Of a stretch of 64,000 nucleotides of DNA, positions 32,432 through 44,466 are shown piece after piece. The stretch spans positions 2,137,001 to 2,201,000 of the forward strand of contig NW_027476093.1 in assembly GCF_051020955.1 (NCBI RefSeq), in the 5' to 3' direction. This DNA comes from Megalopta genalis (taxonomy: Eukaryota > Arthropoda > Insecta > Hymenoptera > Halictidae). The position numbers and the translations under genes are program-made. Numbering within the stretch: the first letter of the stretch is position 1; each line of letters begins with the position of its first letter. Under the pieces are notes generated by a model, which did no database searches, had not been told where the DNA came from, and saw only the letters and a program-made list of their open reading frames with translations.

Positions 32432-32795
32432 CAGGATGTCCCAAAAATGTCTCGCAATCCGAAAGCGGCGAGTTCCTCGGGTCATTTGAAGCAATTTTTT
32501 CCTTTACAAAAATTTTCTCCGGGACACCGTTAACGAGTTATCAACGAAAAACAGTGACCAATGAGAGGCGAGCTCGGCTGGCGCGAGGCGACCGAGCTAA
32601 TGAGAGAAAAACTGGGCTTCGCGCGCTGGTTGGCTGGGCCGCCTCGCGTCAGCCGTACTCGATTCTTATTGGTCACTGTTTTTCGTTAATAACTCGTTAA
32701 CGGTGCCTCGGAGAACATTTTTGTAAAGGAAGAAGCTGCTTCGAATGATCCGAGGAATCCTCCATTTCCGGATTGCGAGACATTCTCGTACCCTG
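32432..32795. mobile_element. CAGGGTGTCCCAAAA MITE, copy 4
   Basis: 364 bp, TA-flanked, left CAGGATGTCCCAAAAATGTC; right end GACATTCTCGTACCCTG with a small rearrangement in the terminal repeat. Adjacent on the left to the ATTAT array. Confidence 0.9.
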
Positions 32796-32803
32796 TATAT
32801 ATA

Positions 32804-32885
32804 CAGGGTGTCCTAAAATTATGGTAAAATTTTCTCCGGGAAATGAGAGATACCTGAGGTGATTTCAAGTAACTTTTTCCTTAAT
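32804..32885. mobile_element. CAGGGTGTCCCAAAA MITE, left-end fragment (type B)
   Basis: CAGGGTGTCCTAAAATTATG begins eight bases after the previous copy ends. The match continues to TTCAAGTAACTTTTTCCTTA and then stops. Confidence 0.85.
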
Positions 32886-33707
32886 ATAACCTTAAAATTG
32901 CAACTGGTTGGATTGGAAGAAAAATAAGAAGAAACTCGCCGTTTTCAACTGTTCTCTTTTAGACGTCTTTTAAAGCAAAGCAATATAAAACGCAGGAATT
33001 ATAAAAATGTGGGAAGAAATTGTGCAGCGAAGTCGTGATTGCGTCTTTCACGAAATATCGAGACATATTTCAGGTATTATATTCAAACGATCGAAGCGAA
33101 CAGAACTTTTCTTGCTTTCGAAAAACAGGCTATCGCTCACGGAACCGAACAGCGCAGCTGTGAAGAGCGTATAGACGATTCCCAGGACGTCGGATCCGGT
33201 GATCTCTTGTACAACAAATAAATAGTTTCTCTCGCAGAAACAGTCTCAGTGGGTTAATACGTTGTCGCTGGACCGGTTCCCGGCCTAGTGTGATGCAAAT
33301 GAGCCGAGACCCCCCACGAGAGCCGTTAATGAGCCGATTTAGCCACGAAACCGTGGGGCAGCCGCCAAGGAGCGCTCAGGACCGGTGAAGGCCCCGTATT
33401 AACGCGATATGACAGCGAGATAGATGCGACCCTTCTTAAAGTCGTGAAGGCGTGATGTTGCCACCGGCTGAACAAAAGATGCAACAGCGTTAAACGGTGC
33501 GGTAATTCTTCGGGATTCGAACTAGTTTTCAGTACGCGAGCCTGCGGACGAGAACCTGGAGAGAATTTCAATAGATATCGACTCGGATAGAAAGGATCTT
33601 TTCTTCCTTTTTGGACGAGCATCGTGTAAGACGAGATGTCTCGAGAAGAAAAAGTATTATTTATATTGTTTTACGTGTAAATGTAGATCTTGTTGCAGTA
33701 CTATTTT
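32886..33707. other. unique sequence, no supported gene
   Basis: No recognised frame; a 98-codon minus frame (33326-33622) lacks motifs. Confidence 0.45.
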
Positions 33708-33862
33708 TTATATACTATATTATATTATATACTATACTATATATTATATACAATATTATATACTATACTATATATTATATACAATATTACATACTATACT
33801 ATATTATATACAATATTACATACTATACTATATTATATACTATACTATACTATATTTATAAT
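33708..33862. repeat. TATACTATATTA repeats
   Basis: Imperfect tandem of about 33 bp units such as ATATTATATACAATATTAC, followed by TATACTATAC. Confidence 0.85.
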
Positions 33863-33923
33863 ATATCCGTTTCAAGTAGTTTTCATTACAGTAAGAACTA
33901 TTGTACAAAATTAAATTGATGTA

Positions 33924-34110
33924 CAGTGGCCCGCAAAAGTGTTCGTACACCTTTTAAAAAATTAACACAACTTTTTTAAGAACTGGACTAAGAGAGTTGA
34001 ATCTTTTTTAGATGATAGAGGGACTAGTATACTAGACAATGAACGAAATGTTGTCTCTTTTTTAATTTTGCTATTATTTGGAATGACAAAAATATTATAG
34101 AAAACTCTCG
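33924..34110 (+). mobile_element. Tc1-like element end fragment
   Basis: CAGTGGCCCGCAAAAGTGTT next to TA, then CGTACACCTTTT, AGAACTGGACTAAGAGAGTT and TAGATGATAGAGGGACTAGT. It aligns with 12380-12566 and 49183-49380 read on the minus strand. No transposase frame. Confidence 0.7.
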
Positions 34111-34887
34111 CCGTTTCCCAAACCCGTCAGAGCAGGGATCTCGAATCGACAGAGGAGACGCGACGTCGTCGCGATTCGATGAAAATTCGACGGCAACGAC
34201 ACGCGGATCCCGCGAGGGATCCCGTCGGCGCTCGTCGCGAAAGTTTCGTCCGTTCTCGAGCGGAGGCCGAGGCGGCGACGGGCGGGCCTCTCGCAACCGT
34301 CGCCGGCGAAATATATGCGGAATCCGTTCCCCATGAAAGACGGGTTTCTATGGGCTCGTGCGAAATACCGGGTGTCTTGACAAGAGCAATTTATCATGCT
34401 CGATCTGTATTTGCATACGTCGTCAAAGGGCCCCGGCCGCTTATGCCGGGGACATCGTGCAGTCGAGTACCTTTTGAAATTCGCGTGTTTGCGAATACGT
34501 TCTCCTCCTCCCCCTCTCCCCGTTGGCCCCTGCCGCACCGTATCTCTCCGCATCTCTTTATTTCCCTCCGCTTCCGCGTCCCTTCCTCTCCCCCTCCCCC
34601 TGTGCTCCTCCTCGTCCTCCTCGAATCGCCTCTTCGCCAGCGTAATACGAAATTTCTATCGTTCTACTTAACTCCGCTTATCTCTCCTCGCTACCGAGAT
34701 CCTTTGTGTCTCGCGATCTCTCCTAAGGCCGGCCGTCGCCTATCTGACCAAACTGCTTCCTCCCTGTCCCTCCCGTCCCTCCCGGCCCCGTGATTCTTCC
34801 TGGTAGCCTTCTTCTTCTTCTTCGTCTTCTTCTGTTCTCGTCTTTCTCCGTCGTCGAGCCGTTCCCTGACCTGTTCTAATCTGTCAG
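34111..34887. other. CpG-rich island, pyrimidine-rich right side
   Basis: The 34140-34330 part is CpG-dense. 34500-34860 is pyrimidine-rich and ends CTGACCTGTTCTAATCTGTC followed by AG, a plausible branch point and 3' splice site. The 204-codon plus frame (34179-34793) encodes a low-complexity peptide and is not supported. Confidence 0.4.
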
Positions 34888-35183
34888 GTGTGCTCCGACG
34901 TGCTCGTCCCCGATCGTCTAAAGGCCCCCGACACGGACCGGACCCTCCCCGGCCAAAGACCGGACCCCCGTGCCTCTGTTCGAGGCAAACGATGCGCGAG
35001 ATATGAACTCGTTACGCGTACCGAAGACTTAACTGATCGTTGGCAGAACCTGATCTCGCAGGACGATGAGGGATCAACGATGGCTGGATGCCCCGTCGCT
35101 GCTCCCTCTCTCTTTTTCCTCTTTTTCGAGGCTGCTGGACCGTGGGTTTGCCTACGCGATGAAACGAACCAGGGGGGACCACG
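34888..35183 (+). CDS. weak candidate internal exon, product unknown
   Basis: The 296 bp segment is preceded by a long pyrimidine tract and AG (34886-34887) and followed by a consensus donor (GTAAGT, 35184-35189). One plus frame is open from end to end, about 98 residues, with a hydrophobic patch (APSLFFLFFEA) and no domain I recognise. An internal ATG (35080) would begin MAGCPVAAPSLFFLFFEAAG, vaguely signal-like apart from the Glu. It sits in a CpG-rich area, the only place in the window where splice signals and an open frame coincide. It could equally be an untranslated exon or coincidence. No partner exon is identified. Confidence 0.18.
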
Positions 35184-35377
35184 GTAAGTCGATCAAGGGG
35201 GCTCGCGCGATCGCGATCTCTTTTATTCCGATGCCTGCGATTTTCTTGTTCCTGGACGAACTGTTCGCAGTTTAACCTTTTAGGTATGGCTGAATTCTGC
35301 GCGAGGCTATTTCTGTGGACGGCAGAGTCTGCTATGTACTGTACAGAGTTTGATATTGTATATTCTGTCTGTATATA

Positions 35378-36054
35378 CAGAATGTCCCAAAAATGTCTCG
35401 CAATCCGAAAGTTGCGGGTTCCTCGGGCCATTTGAAGCAACTTTTTCCTTTACAAAAGTTTCCTTCGAGGCACCGTTAACGAGTTATTAACGAAAAACAG
35501 TGACCAATGAGAGGCGAGCTCGGCTGCCGCGAGGCGATCGAGTCAATGAGCGGAACTGGGCTTCGCGCGCTGGTTGGCTGGGCCGCCTCGCGTCAGCCGT
35601 ACTCGATTCTTATTGGTCACTGTTTTTCGTTAATAACTCGTTAACGGTGCCTTCGGATTAATTCATAGTATTATAGTATTTCATAGTATTTATAGTATTT
35701 ATAATATTATATAGTATTTTATAGTATTTATAATATTACAGTATTTTATAGTACTTATAGTATTATAGTATTTTATAGTATTATTATAGTTTTATTATAC
35801 TATAATAGTATATATATATTTTATAGTATTAAATAGTATTATATGGTATATAACACTATATGTATAACACTTATATTTAATATTGTATATAACTTAAGTA
35901 TTATATTAGTATTATATATAACTTATATAATACTATACATACTTATATATAGTATTATATAGTATATGAAGGAAGTATATGAAGGAAGAAGTTGCTTCAA
36001 ATGATCCGACGAACCCGCCATTTCCGGATTGCGAGACATTTTTGGGACACCCTG
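35378..36054. mobile_element. CAGGGTGTCCCAAAA MITE, copy 5, split by AT insertion
   Basis: Left CAGAATGTCCCAAAAATGTC and right GACATTTTTGGGACACCCTG define a copy interrupted in its right arm. Sequence matches the family to GGTGCCTTCGG (35656) and resumes at GGAAGAAGTTGCTTC (35984). The rest of the palindrome, including CCAATGAGAGG and TTATTGGTCAC, is intact. Confidence 0.9.
35657..35983. repeat. TATAGTATT tract inside MITE copy 5
   Basis: About 325 bp of imperfect ATAGTATTATAGTATTTTAT repeats inserted or expanded within the MITE arm. Confidence 0.85.
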
Positions 36055-37013
36055 TAGACTGTTGTAAATCGATGCGAAGACAAAAGAAGTGTGAAACAAT
36101 GCATATGAAGACGATTATTTGGTTCAAACGATGAGCGAGTGAGCTACTAGAGCAAGCCACTATAGTGGCGCGACGTCCAGAAAGATGACATCCGCGAAAG
36201 TCACTATAGTGGCGCGTCGTGCCTAAAAGGTTAATCATAATTTGAATGTTTGTTTCTCGTACGTCCTCGTAGAACTTTCATTCCGCGACTTTGCTAACAG
36301 AAGAATCAAATTTTCTGTCGACCTAAAAACAAACGAATCCCCACCGCGACTCTGATACATTTGTAACAGTACACGATGCGAATGGCAGACAAAGAACAGT
36401 GCTGAATTATATTAAATTCTATTATACTCTAAAGCTTCCACATTCGATCCTCTTCGCCGGTGCTGAACTTTTAAATATTCAACGAAGCAAATCGCTGGGA
36501 TCGTTCGGGATCACCATTAATCTTCGATCATCGTGCACCCGTTTCGCTCGGCCCCTGAAAAGGTGACGCGAGTCGAAGGATCTTCATCCATACACGCTGC
36601 ACCCTCCGGATCCCATCCATGACTGACCAGCGTCCAGTTTCGTTGCCATTCAAGTGTCTCGAACGAATCGGGATTACGATTGTCACGCCTCTCCTTACGA
36701 AAGAACGTGCTGCTCGGTCCTCGATACAGATAAGTCACGGTCTGTCTTGGCCACGTTCTTCTCCTTTTTTTTCACGGCCCGACAAGACCCTATTTCACAA
36801 CGGACACTTCACTGTTGTTAATCTAACCAGACAATTACGCGTTCACATTGTAAGCGAGGCGAACGATTCTCGTAACGTCCGACCGTAGGATCGCGTGAAC
36901 CGCCCATGAAATGATCAGGCTGTCGTCGATAAGGATTCATCTAGACCCGCAGCGTAGCGTAATCAAGTTACGTACTATATGTACAGTTGCGAAAGAAATC
37001 GTGTAGTGCAAGA
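36055..37013. other. unique sequence with a short duplication
   Basis: CACTATAGTGGCGCG occurs at 36159 and 36202, each containing the palindrome ACTATAGT. The overlapping frames 36517-36738 (minus) and 36619-36888 (plus) are unrecognised. Confidence 0.5.
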
Positions 37014-38133
37014 AATTATTAGGACTAGGACTAGAACTAGAACTAGGACGGGGACGAGAACTAGGACTAGACCTAGAACTAGAACTAGAACTAGAGAGCT
37101 AGAATTAGAGAGCTAGAATTAGAGAACTGGAACTAGAGAACTAGAATTAGAGAAGTAGAACTAAAAGTAGAGAGCTAGAACTAGAGAACTAGGACTAGAG
37201 AGCTGGAACTAGAGAACTAGAGAATCAGAACTAGAGAACTGGAAATAGAACTAGAGAACTAGAACTAGAGAACTAGAGAACCAGAACTAGAGAACTAGAG
37301 AACTAGAAGACTAGAACTTGAGAACTAGAACTAGGACTAGAGAACTAGAACTAGAACTAGAGAACTGGAAATAGAACTAGAGAACTAGAACTAGAGAACT
37401 AGAGAACTAGAACTGGAGTACTAGAACTAGAGAGCTAAAACTAGAGAATTAGAGAACCAGAACTACAGAACTAGAGAACTAGAACTAGAACTAGAGAACT
37501 GGAACTAGAACTAGAGAACTAGAAATAGAACTAGAGAACTAGAACTAGAGAACTAGAACTAGAACTTGAGAACTAGAACTAGAGAACTAGAACTAGAACT
37601 AGAGAACTGGAAATAGAACTAGAGAACTAGAACTAGAGAACCAGAGAACCAGAACTAGAGAACTAGAGAACTAGAAGACTAGAACTTGAGAACTAGAACT
37701 AGGACTAGAGAACTAGAACTAAAACTAGAGAACTGGAAATAGAACTAGAGAACTAGAACTAGAGAATTAGGACTAGAGAACTAGAGAACTAGAACTGGAG
37801 TACTAGAACTAGAGAGATAAAACTAGAGAATTAGAGAACCAGAACTACAGAACTAGAGAACTAGAACTAGAACTAGAGAACTGGAACTAGAACTAGAGAA
37901 CTAGAACTGGAGTACTAGAACTAGAGAGCTAAAACTAGAGAATTAGAGAACCAGAACTACAGAACTAGAGAACTAGAACTAGAACTAGAGAACTGGAACT
38001 AGAACTAGAGAGCTAGGACTAGAGAACTAGAGAACCAGAACTAGAGAACTAAAGAACTAGAACTAGAGAGCTGGAACTAGAACTAGAGAACTAGGTACTA
38101 GAGAACTGAAGAACTAGAACTAGAGATAGATAT
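37014..38133. repeat. CTAGAA/CTAGAGAA array, 1.1 kb
   Basis: About 1.1 kb of 6 and 8 bp units (AACTAGAACTAGAGAACTAG) with larger repeated blocks of 100-300 bp (for example, CCAGAACTACAGAACTAG occurs at three places). TAG stops occur in every plus frame, so no protein is possible there. Confidence 0.95.
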
Positions 38134-38669
38134 ACATTCAGAATACACAGAGAAAATACATTCTGATCTTTTGTTATGTACATAATTAAATTACATTTTT
38201 ATACCTTTTCCAATAATATATATATCGACATTCGTCTTCAAAGGGTTAATCATTATACCCTGCCTCGGAGACATCTAAGTACTGCTTCCTATTCATTTAA
38301 TCCTCTTTCTTTCAAATAATACAAACCATGTTATTATTAACCAGCGCCATTGAAATTAATCAATTTCTTAAAAAACTTGACTACAAGCTGCAAATTCTCG
38401 CAGCAATATCGCGCGAGGACTATTTTCTCATTCGATTACACCCGAAGCTGGCAACAGACAGTCGTCGATCCATCCTTGTGAAACCAGAAACCAGCCGACA
38501 ATACTGAAACGACCCGGACGGTGGTTGCTGAAGCGAATCGTTCTCACCCCTGGCAACCTCAAGAAAAGAAGAGAACAAACTGAGGAGCGGTCTTTCGGAT
38601 GGCACGGATCATTCGGGGCGATCGTCGCATTAATCTGCCATTAATATCCTCTGCGAACACTGAGAGAAG

Positions 38670-38702
<33 letters not shown>

Positions 38703-40012
38703 TAAGAGAGAGAGCCGGTGGAGTGTGTAAACCTTCTCTAAACAAGAGTTTGCGTAACAAATGACAGTCGGTTCTCGTTCGCGTACCGCGTACGAGCTTT
38801 AATGCCGCGGCCATGTATGCATACGACCGGAGGAAGGTGATTAATGCCGCCGCGGAGGGTCAAGATCCTCCACGATTAATCAAATTAAGGGTGGAAGCGA
38901 GAGATAAAACTAACACACTCGGCCGTGGAAAAGTCCGGCGTAGCGACGCTCCGTTAACGACGAGGCGGCGACGGCTGGTTTTCGGCCGACCGTTGAAAAC
39001 GGCCGATGAAAAATGAAGGGCATGACTTATCTGTATCGAGGACTGTCGCTCGGACCACCGCCTCCCTTCCAAAGAGGCGTGACCGACGGGGTTTGTTCGC
39101 TGCTCGGGTGGTTTCCGGTAGAACAGAACCGACCGAAAGATAGGCGCGCGCGGTGAAGAATGACCGGTTGAAACTCGCGCCGTTCGTACGGCCCTGCGAT
39201 GTTCATTCGGGGGGAAACAAAGATTTTCTCGTCCCTTGGCCGCCACACACTGTCTCTGTGAATTCGAAGGATCCAGTCGACCAAAGAGTAAATCAGTTAA
39301 ACTTTACATCCACGTCGGTTTAAGTGATTTCACTTTTGTGGAATTTTGTAAGCCCGAACGACGACTATTCGATGTTCTGCGACGCGAACGAGTGCATAAA
39401 TTTTTCATTTTTTTTAATGCGAAGAAGATTCCAAAATTAGAATATATTTAATTATAATATATAATTATAATATAATATATTAATTAATTATAATATATAT
39501 CCCATATATCCCATCTATATAAATTTTTCATTTTTATCGGTGCGAAGAAGATTCCAAAATTATGGTTATTTGTTGTTAGCTAATTGTGCAAAAGGAGCGT
39601 TTAACGAAAGCATTTCTGCAACTGAAAAATAGGTGACCTGTTTCAGGTTAAATTGTGCATAAGACACGTGTAACTATATGTTGTTATTTTAATTTGTTAA
39701 CGCATCTGAAGGAGTTTGTAAAATTAGAATGCGTTTTTGGCTGATCTTTCCCATGTATATCCCATATATATAATCATAAATAATGATTTTTCAAATGTCG
39801 AACTTCTTAAAACATATTATTAAACAGTAGAGGTATAAAATTGGTAATAAAAATTAATAGAGAAATTTATTTTTATAACTTCTTGACTGAATTTTACAAG
39901 GCGTTCGAATACGCACGATAATTCGATGTTTCTCAATATTTTTTTAATCATGTTGATAACGTTTTATACTGAGTCGAAAGTTTATTGCATTTTATTGTAT
40001 TTTTTCCCTTGA
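38134..40012. other. unique sequence with small repeats, no supported gene
   Basis: It holds a GA tract (38664-38713), a CpG-rich stretch near 38800-39250 with opposing chance frames, and a duplicated TTCAT and GCGAAGAAGATTCCAAAATT segment (39395-39440 and 39520-39563). Confidence 0.5.
38664..38713. repeat. GA microsatellite
   Basis: GA-rich run with a few AAAG interruptions. Confidence 0.9.
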
Positions 40013-40160
40013 ATATATATTTATTTAAATATCTATTTATATATTTAAATATGAATATATATTTATTTAAATATCTATTTATATATTTAAATATCAATAT
40101 ATATTAATTTAAATATCTATTTATATATTTAAATATCAATATATATTTATTTAAATATCT
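40013..40160. repeat. ~53 bp AT-rich tandem
   Basis: Three copies of TATATTTATTTAAATATCTA followed by TTTATATATTTAAATAT. Confidence 0.85.
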
Positions 40161-40189
40161 ATTGAATACAGAAAGCCGAAGTTATGCTA

Positions 40190-40218
40190 GTGTTCGAATA
40201 CTTTCGTTACACACTATA
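40190..40218 (-). mobile_element. possible Tc1-like terminus remnant
   Basis: TGTTCGAATACTTTCGTTAC resembles the terminal region of the element at 12380-12566 (ACGAATACTTTCGTGGGCC). Only about 25 bp remain. Confidence 0.3.
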
Positions 40219-41314
40219 GACATTAATCGAAGAAAAGAGATATATTTCTCTGCCATTCGTTTCTCTGTTTATTTCTAAAAATTTCATGGATGTCAGTAGA
40301 AACATTACGCCAATGCTTAGAATCCACAGCGCTTAGGATCTCTCATTATCGATCGATCTATTATCTGTATCTGAGATCTAAACGATACCCTGACATAACC
40401 TCCGTTCCGATTTCCGGTTCTCTCGAGTCTCTTCGACGAAAGGGTTGCGACGTTTGATTTACCGGCTGTTTATACCCTTTTCAACCCCAAGGTCTGCATT
40501 ATAACCGTATTTATACTAATAGCCCCAGTCGAAAGTTTAGCAACGATTGCGGCTGGTTCCGGCCGTGATTTAGTAGCCACGTTTTTTTCAGCTATTAAAA
40601 CGGCCGACAAAAAAGAAGGGACGGGACAAGGAGGTGCGAAACCCGTGGCGTGTCCCGTGTTCGCAGTTGGTAAAATGTTGATCGTAAAAATTTCAATTCT
40701 GCTTACGCTAAATGCAACCTCGTCCCTCGAGGGTAGGAGCCGCTCCCATTGTTTTCACGCTACCCCATTTCTTGTACCCTTTCAGCTATTCGCTGGCAGA
40801 ATAAACAGTTCGAATCGAAAACAAATATGGCGGTAATTAGGGGGCACGCGTACCTCGATCTCGATGTAATTACAAGCGCATCCGAAAAATTGCTTAATCA
40901 TGCGGTTAATTCGAGAGGCGCCGACACACCGGAGTTCGTGGAAAACGAAGTGCTTCCAATGAAAGCAATGACGAACTAATTAAAATATCTTTTTAACACG
41001 TGATTAAAGAAAATTGTAGTTACAAAATGCTATCCAATATTCTCCCAACGGCAAGAATTTGACATAAAATGTCGATTCTCAGTAAAAATCATTCAAAATG
41101 AGTTTACGTGGTAATTGCAACAGCTTCTGTTTATAATAAATAAATTATAATAAATCTTCCGTATATAATAATAAATTATAACAAATAGATTTCGGATGTT
41201 TAAGCGAAATAAAAATTGTCTGCGTCGATTAAAAGAAACAGAGATCCGGTAAAAATGTACTCTTTCTGTGAATGATTTCAATTAATCGAGGGTAACGCCG
41301 ATATTCGCTGTTCC
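40219..41314. other. unique sequence, no supported gene
   Basis: Two overlapping plus frames (40645-40836, 40749-40979) sit after a pyrimidine tract ending CCCTTTCAG (40775-40783). I could not match any domain or find a paired donor that keeps a frame. Confidence 0.4.
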
Positions 41315-41850
41315 AATTCAGTTCTATTGAATTTATTCAATTGTATTCAATTGTTCCAATTCAATCGTATTGAATTTATTCAATTGTATTCAATTGTTCC
41401 AATTCAATCGTATTGAATTTATTCGATTGTATTCAACCGTTCCAATTCAATTGTATCGAATTTATTCAATTGTATTCAATCGTTCCAATTCAATTGTATC
41501 GAATTTATTTAATTGTATTCAACCGTTCCAATTCAATTGTATCGAACTTATTCAATTGTATTCAATCATTTCAATTCAATTGTATTCAATCGTTCCAATT
41601 CAATTGTATCGAATTTATTTAATTGTATTCAACCGTTCCAATTCAATTGTATATCGAACTTATTCAATTGTATTCAATCATTTCAATTCAATTGTATCGA
41701 ATTTATTCAATTGTATTCAATCGTTCCAATTCAATTGTATCGAATTTATTTAATAGTATTCAATTGTTCCAATTCAATTGTATTAAATTTATTCAATTGT
41801 TCCAATTCAATTGTATTAAATTTATTCAATTGTATTCAATTGTTCCAAAT
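41315..41850. repeat. 43 bp minisatellite
   Basis: About 12 units near GTTCCAATTCAATTGTATCG plus AATTTATTCAATTGTATTCA. Since 43 is not a multiple of three, each forward frame cycles through the same peptide series. All three frames stay open, which again is not evidence of coding. Confidence 0.93.
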
Positions 41851-42734
41851 GTTTTCAATATTTCGTATTTCAGCTACCGATTCTTGTCACAAATATATAA
41901 AATCCGCGGTCGAGTAATAAAGCTTGGATCGTCTTCGAGCTTGAAGAATCGCAATTCTCAAGGTTCACAATTTTGATGGGTTCCTTTCAACGATCCAGCG
42001 TCGCGGTCAGTCTTCGTCAGATCGGCCTCCGTTTCTCCAGAGAATCTACCGCGACGCCGTCGGACATGCGTACATAATTTTGGATTTACTGTTCGCGTTA
42101 AGTCCGTCCGAATTTGAGGCTCGGGCCAGGAACCGGTGAGATACCGGCGCGGCCGGCCATGCATCGTGATTTGTGGACGTCAATATGGGGGTTACGCGTG
42201 ACGTATCTCACCGATCATAATTACATCCTGTTACTGGAGATCCTGGCTCCTTCCTCGTCCACCTAAGCCGGCGACGTCGCCCTTCGACTGCTTCTCCACC
42301 CTTGGTGACGTCTCTGGAGACCCTCCTGATTTACCGACTTCCTCCTCTGGCTTTCGTCTAATAGCTCAATCGCTTATTTCACTGGATCTCGTTCTACTCG
42401 GCTTTCTTTCACTTTGTACTCGTTAAGCGGAAACGATGGATATTTCTGCAGTAGACGGCTCTGACGTCGCGAAGTGGAACGACGAGTCACCTTCGCTGAC
42501 TAAGTCACCGATTGCGGTCTCCTTCTCTGAAATTATTAGCTATTTAATATATTTATATTATTTGTAGCTATTTAATATAAATATGTTGGCTGAAATTTTG
42601 CAGAATACTTCTTTATAAGCGTTAAGGCCACCTAAATATCTCCTCTAATTGCGAAGGTGCAAAAACAATATTTTATGCTATTTCAATGGCTTGGAAAAAC
42701 CATGGTATTGCAAAAATATTTTTGGCTCAATATA
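41851..42734. other. unique sequence, no supported gene
   Basis: No long frame. It includes a short duplication of AGCTATTTAATAT near 42540. Confidence 0.5.
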
Positions 42735-43059
42735 CAGGGTGTCCCAAAAATGTCTCGCAATCCGGAAATGGCGGATTCCTCGGGTCATTTGAAGCAGCTT
42801 CTACCTTTACAAAAATGTTATCCGAGGCACCGTTAACGAGTTATTAACGAAAAACAATGACCAATAAGAATCGAGTACGGCTGACGCGAGGCGGCCCGGC
42901 CAACCAGCGGCAGCCGAGCACGCCTCTCATTGGTCACTGTTTTCCGTTAATAACTCGTTAACGGTGCCTCGGAGGAAATTTTTGTAAAGGAAGAAGTTGC
43001 TTCAAATGACGCGAGGAACCCACTACTTTCGGATTTCGAGACATTTTTGGGACATCCTG
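42735..43059. mobile_element. CAGGGTGTCCCAAAA MITE, copy 6 (short)
   Basis: 325 bp, TA-flanked, left CAGGGTGTCCCAAAAATGTC and right GACATTTTTGGGACATCCTG. About 40 bp are missing from the centre compared with the 367 bp copies. Confidence 0.92.
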
Positions 43060-43509
43060 TATATATTTACTTATTTATATTTTTATTGAACAATATTTTA
43101 CGTCAATTTGAAATGCAGTGTATAAGTGATTTAGCATATATATTGCTGTAATTTAGTCGATACAATAAAATTCCGAAAAACAGCGATACGATACGTTTTT
43201 CGAAAAATTGTCGCTTCCTCCGGGATTTACCCTTTATCAGTCTTCAGTTCTCTCTAAAACAATCGTTCCGAAATAAGCCTGCACAGATATTTGCATAAAA
43301 AATCGCTCGTATAAGTGGCAGAAACGTCTGAAATGCGCTGTGTACTTCCATTCGACGACCTCTTTTGTCATCTTTCTGGTAACTTCGTGATTCCGTGTTT
43401 ATAAAACTTGCGGTCTTTGTTAGTAAAAATGTCTCGATCAAGTGCGAATCGAGGCTATCGTTATTATTGAAATTTTTACCATTTAGAAAGTTCTGTAAAC
43501 TTCGAAGTA
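43060..43509. other. unique sequence, nothing recognised
   Basis: Only short frames; no repeat family. Confidence 0.5.
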
Positions 43510-44094
43510 TTGGGTTGGCAACTAAGTAATTGCCGATTTCAGTTATAGATGTCTCTCACTCCCATTTTTACGATATCCGTAAATGTTATATTATAAAATT
43601 ATTATTATTATTATTATTATGTTATTTTTTATTATCCGTGAATGTTAGCAACTGGACAAATTGAATATAGCGGTCAGGGAAAAGCGAGCAGAATTGGTCA
43701 ATCGTAAAGGTGTCATTTTCCAGCAGGACAATGCTAGGCCGCACACGTCTTTGTCCACTCGGCAAAAATTGATGGATATTGGTTGGGAATTGATGTTACA
43801 CCCACCATATAGCCCTGATCTCGCGCCATCGGAATACCACTTATTTCGATCCCTGGACAACTCCCTTTGTGGTAAAACTTTTAATGATGATGACGCTGCA
43901 AAATCTCACTTAACTCAGTTTTCGGCTGAAAAGGATCAGACTTTCTAGGAGCGTGGAATTTTCAAGTTGTCAGAGAGATGGCAAAAGGTCATCGAACAAA
44001 ATGGAAAATACATTACGGATTAAACTTCATTCCAAGTAAAAAGACATTTTTTATTTCATTGAACAAATCGGCAATTACTTAGTTGCCAACCCAA
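43510..44094 (+). mobile_element. mariner deletion derivative, copy 3
   Basis: 585 bp between TA dinucleotides (43508-43509 and 44095-44096) with the same 30 bp terminal repeats and internal deletion as copies 1, 2 and 4, in the opposite orientation to copies 1 and 2. Confidence 0.93.
43661..44023 (+). pseudogene. mariner transposase C-terminal relic
   Basis: The frame begins inside the ancestral protein (upstream codons read QLDKLN). It retains VIFQQDNARPHTS with the second catalytic Asp. HPPYSPDLAPSEYHLF follows, in which the third Asp has become Glu. A TAG stop after EKDQTF (43946-43948) breaks the frame. Beyond it the remaining tail (ERGIFKLSERWQKVIEQNGK) continues in the same frame to the natural stop. 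The N-terminal DNA-binding half and first Asp are deleted. Confidence 0.92.
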
Positions 44095-44352
44095 TAACTT
44101 GACTTCAAATATAACGAATATCGATAATATAGCGAATGAACGAAAAATAAATCAGACTCAAAAGGGTTAAGGAGGATCTTTGCTATTCCAAAGATCGTCA
44201 GAAGGACCTGGGAATTTATGAAGGAGCACCTGTTAAAGGATTATCAGTGAGAATTCCTTGTGAAGTAAGGTCTGCTAATTGGTCTGGATAATGACTGTGC
44301 AAAATAAAATTGCCTGCATTAATTGCAAGGTACATGAACGATACATATGTAG

Positions 44353-44466
44353 CAAATTCTCCCGGATTGACACTCAAATTATACACAGAGGTGGACAATT
44401 TGGGAAGAGAACATACGATTATTCGAGCCTTGTCGACAATTACAAAAACGAGCCGCAAGGCTCGTA
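44353..44466. mobile_element. FB palindromic MITE, left arm and loop
   Basis: GTGGACAATTTGGGAAGAGA, ACGATTATTCGAGCCTTG and the start of the right arm (GAGCCGCAAGGCTCG) remain. The rest of the right arm is replaced by the ATAAT array. Confidence 0.82.

Noticed and set aside
32155..32700. 181-codon YYIIL-repeat frame
   Set aside because: Translation of the ATTAT array running into a MITE.
36158..36219. Repeated CACTATAGTGGCGCG as an operator pair
   Set aside because: Two copies only and no gene nearby; more likely a remnant of a small repeat.
37014..38133. Regularly repeated units suggesting a CRISPR-like array
   Set aside because: Units are contiguous without unique spacers, and the genome is eukaryotic.
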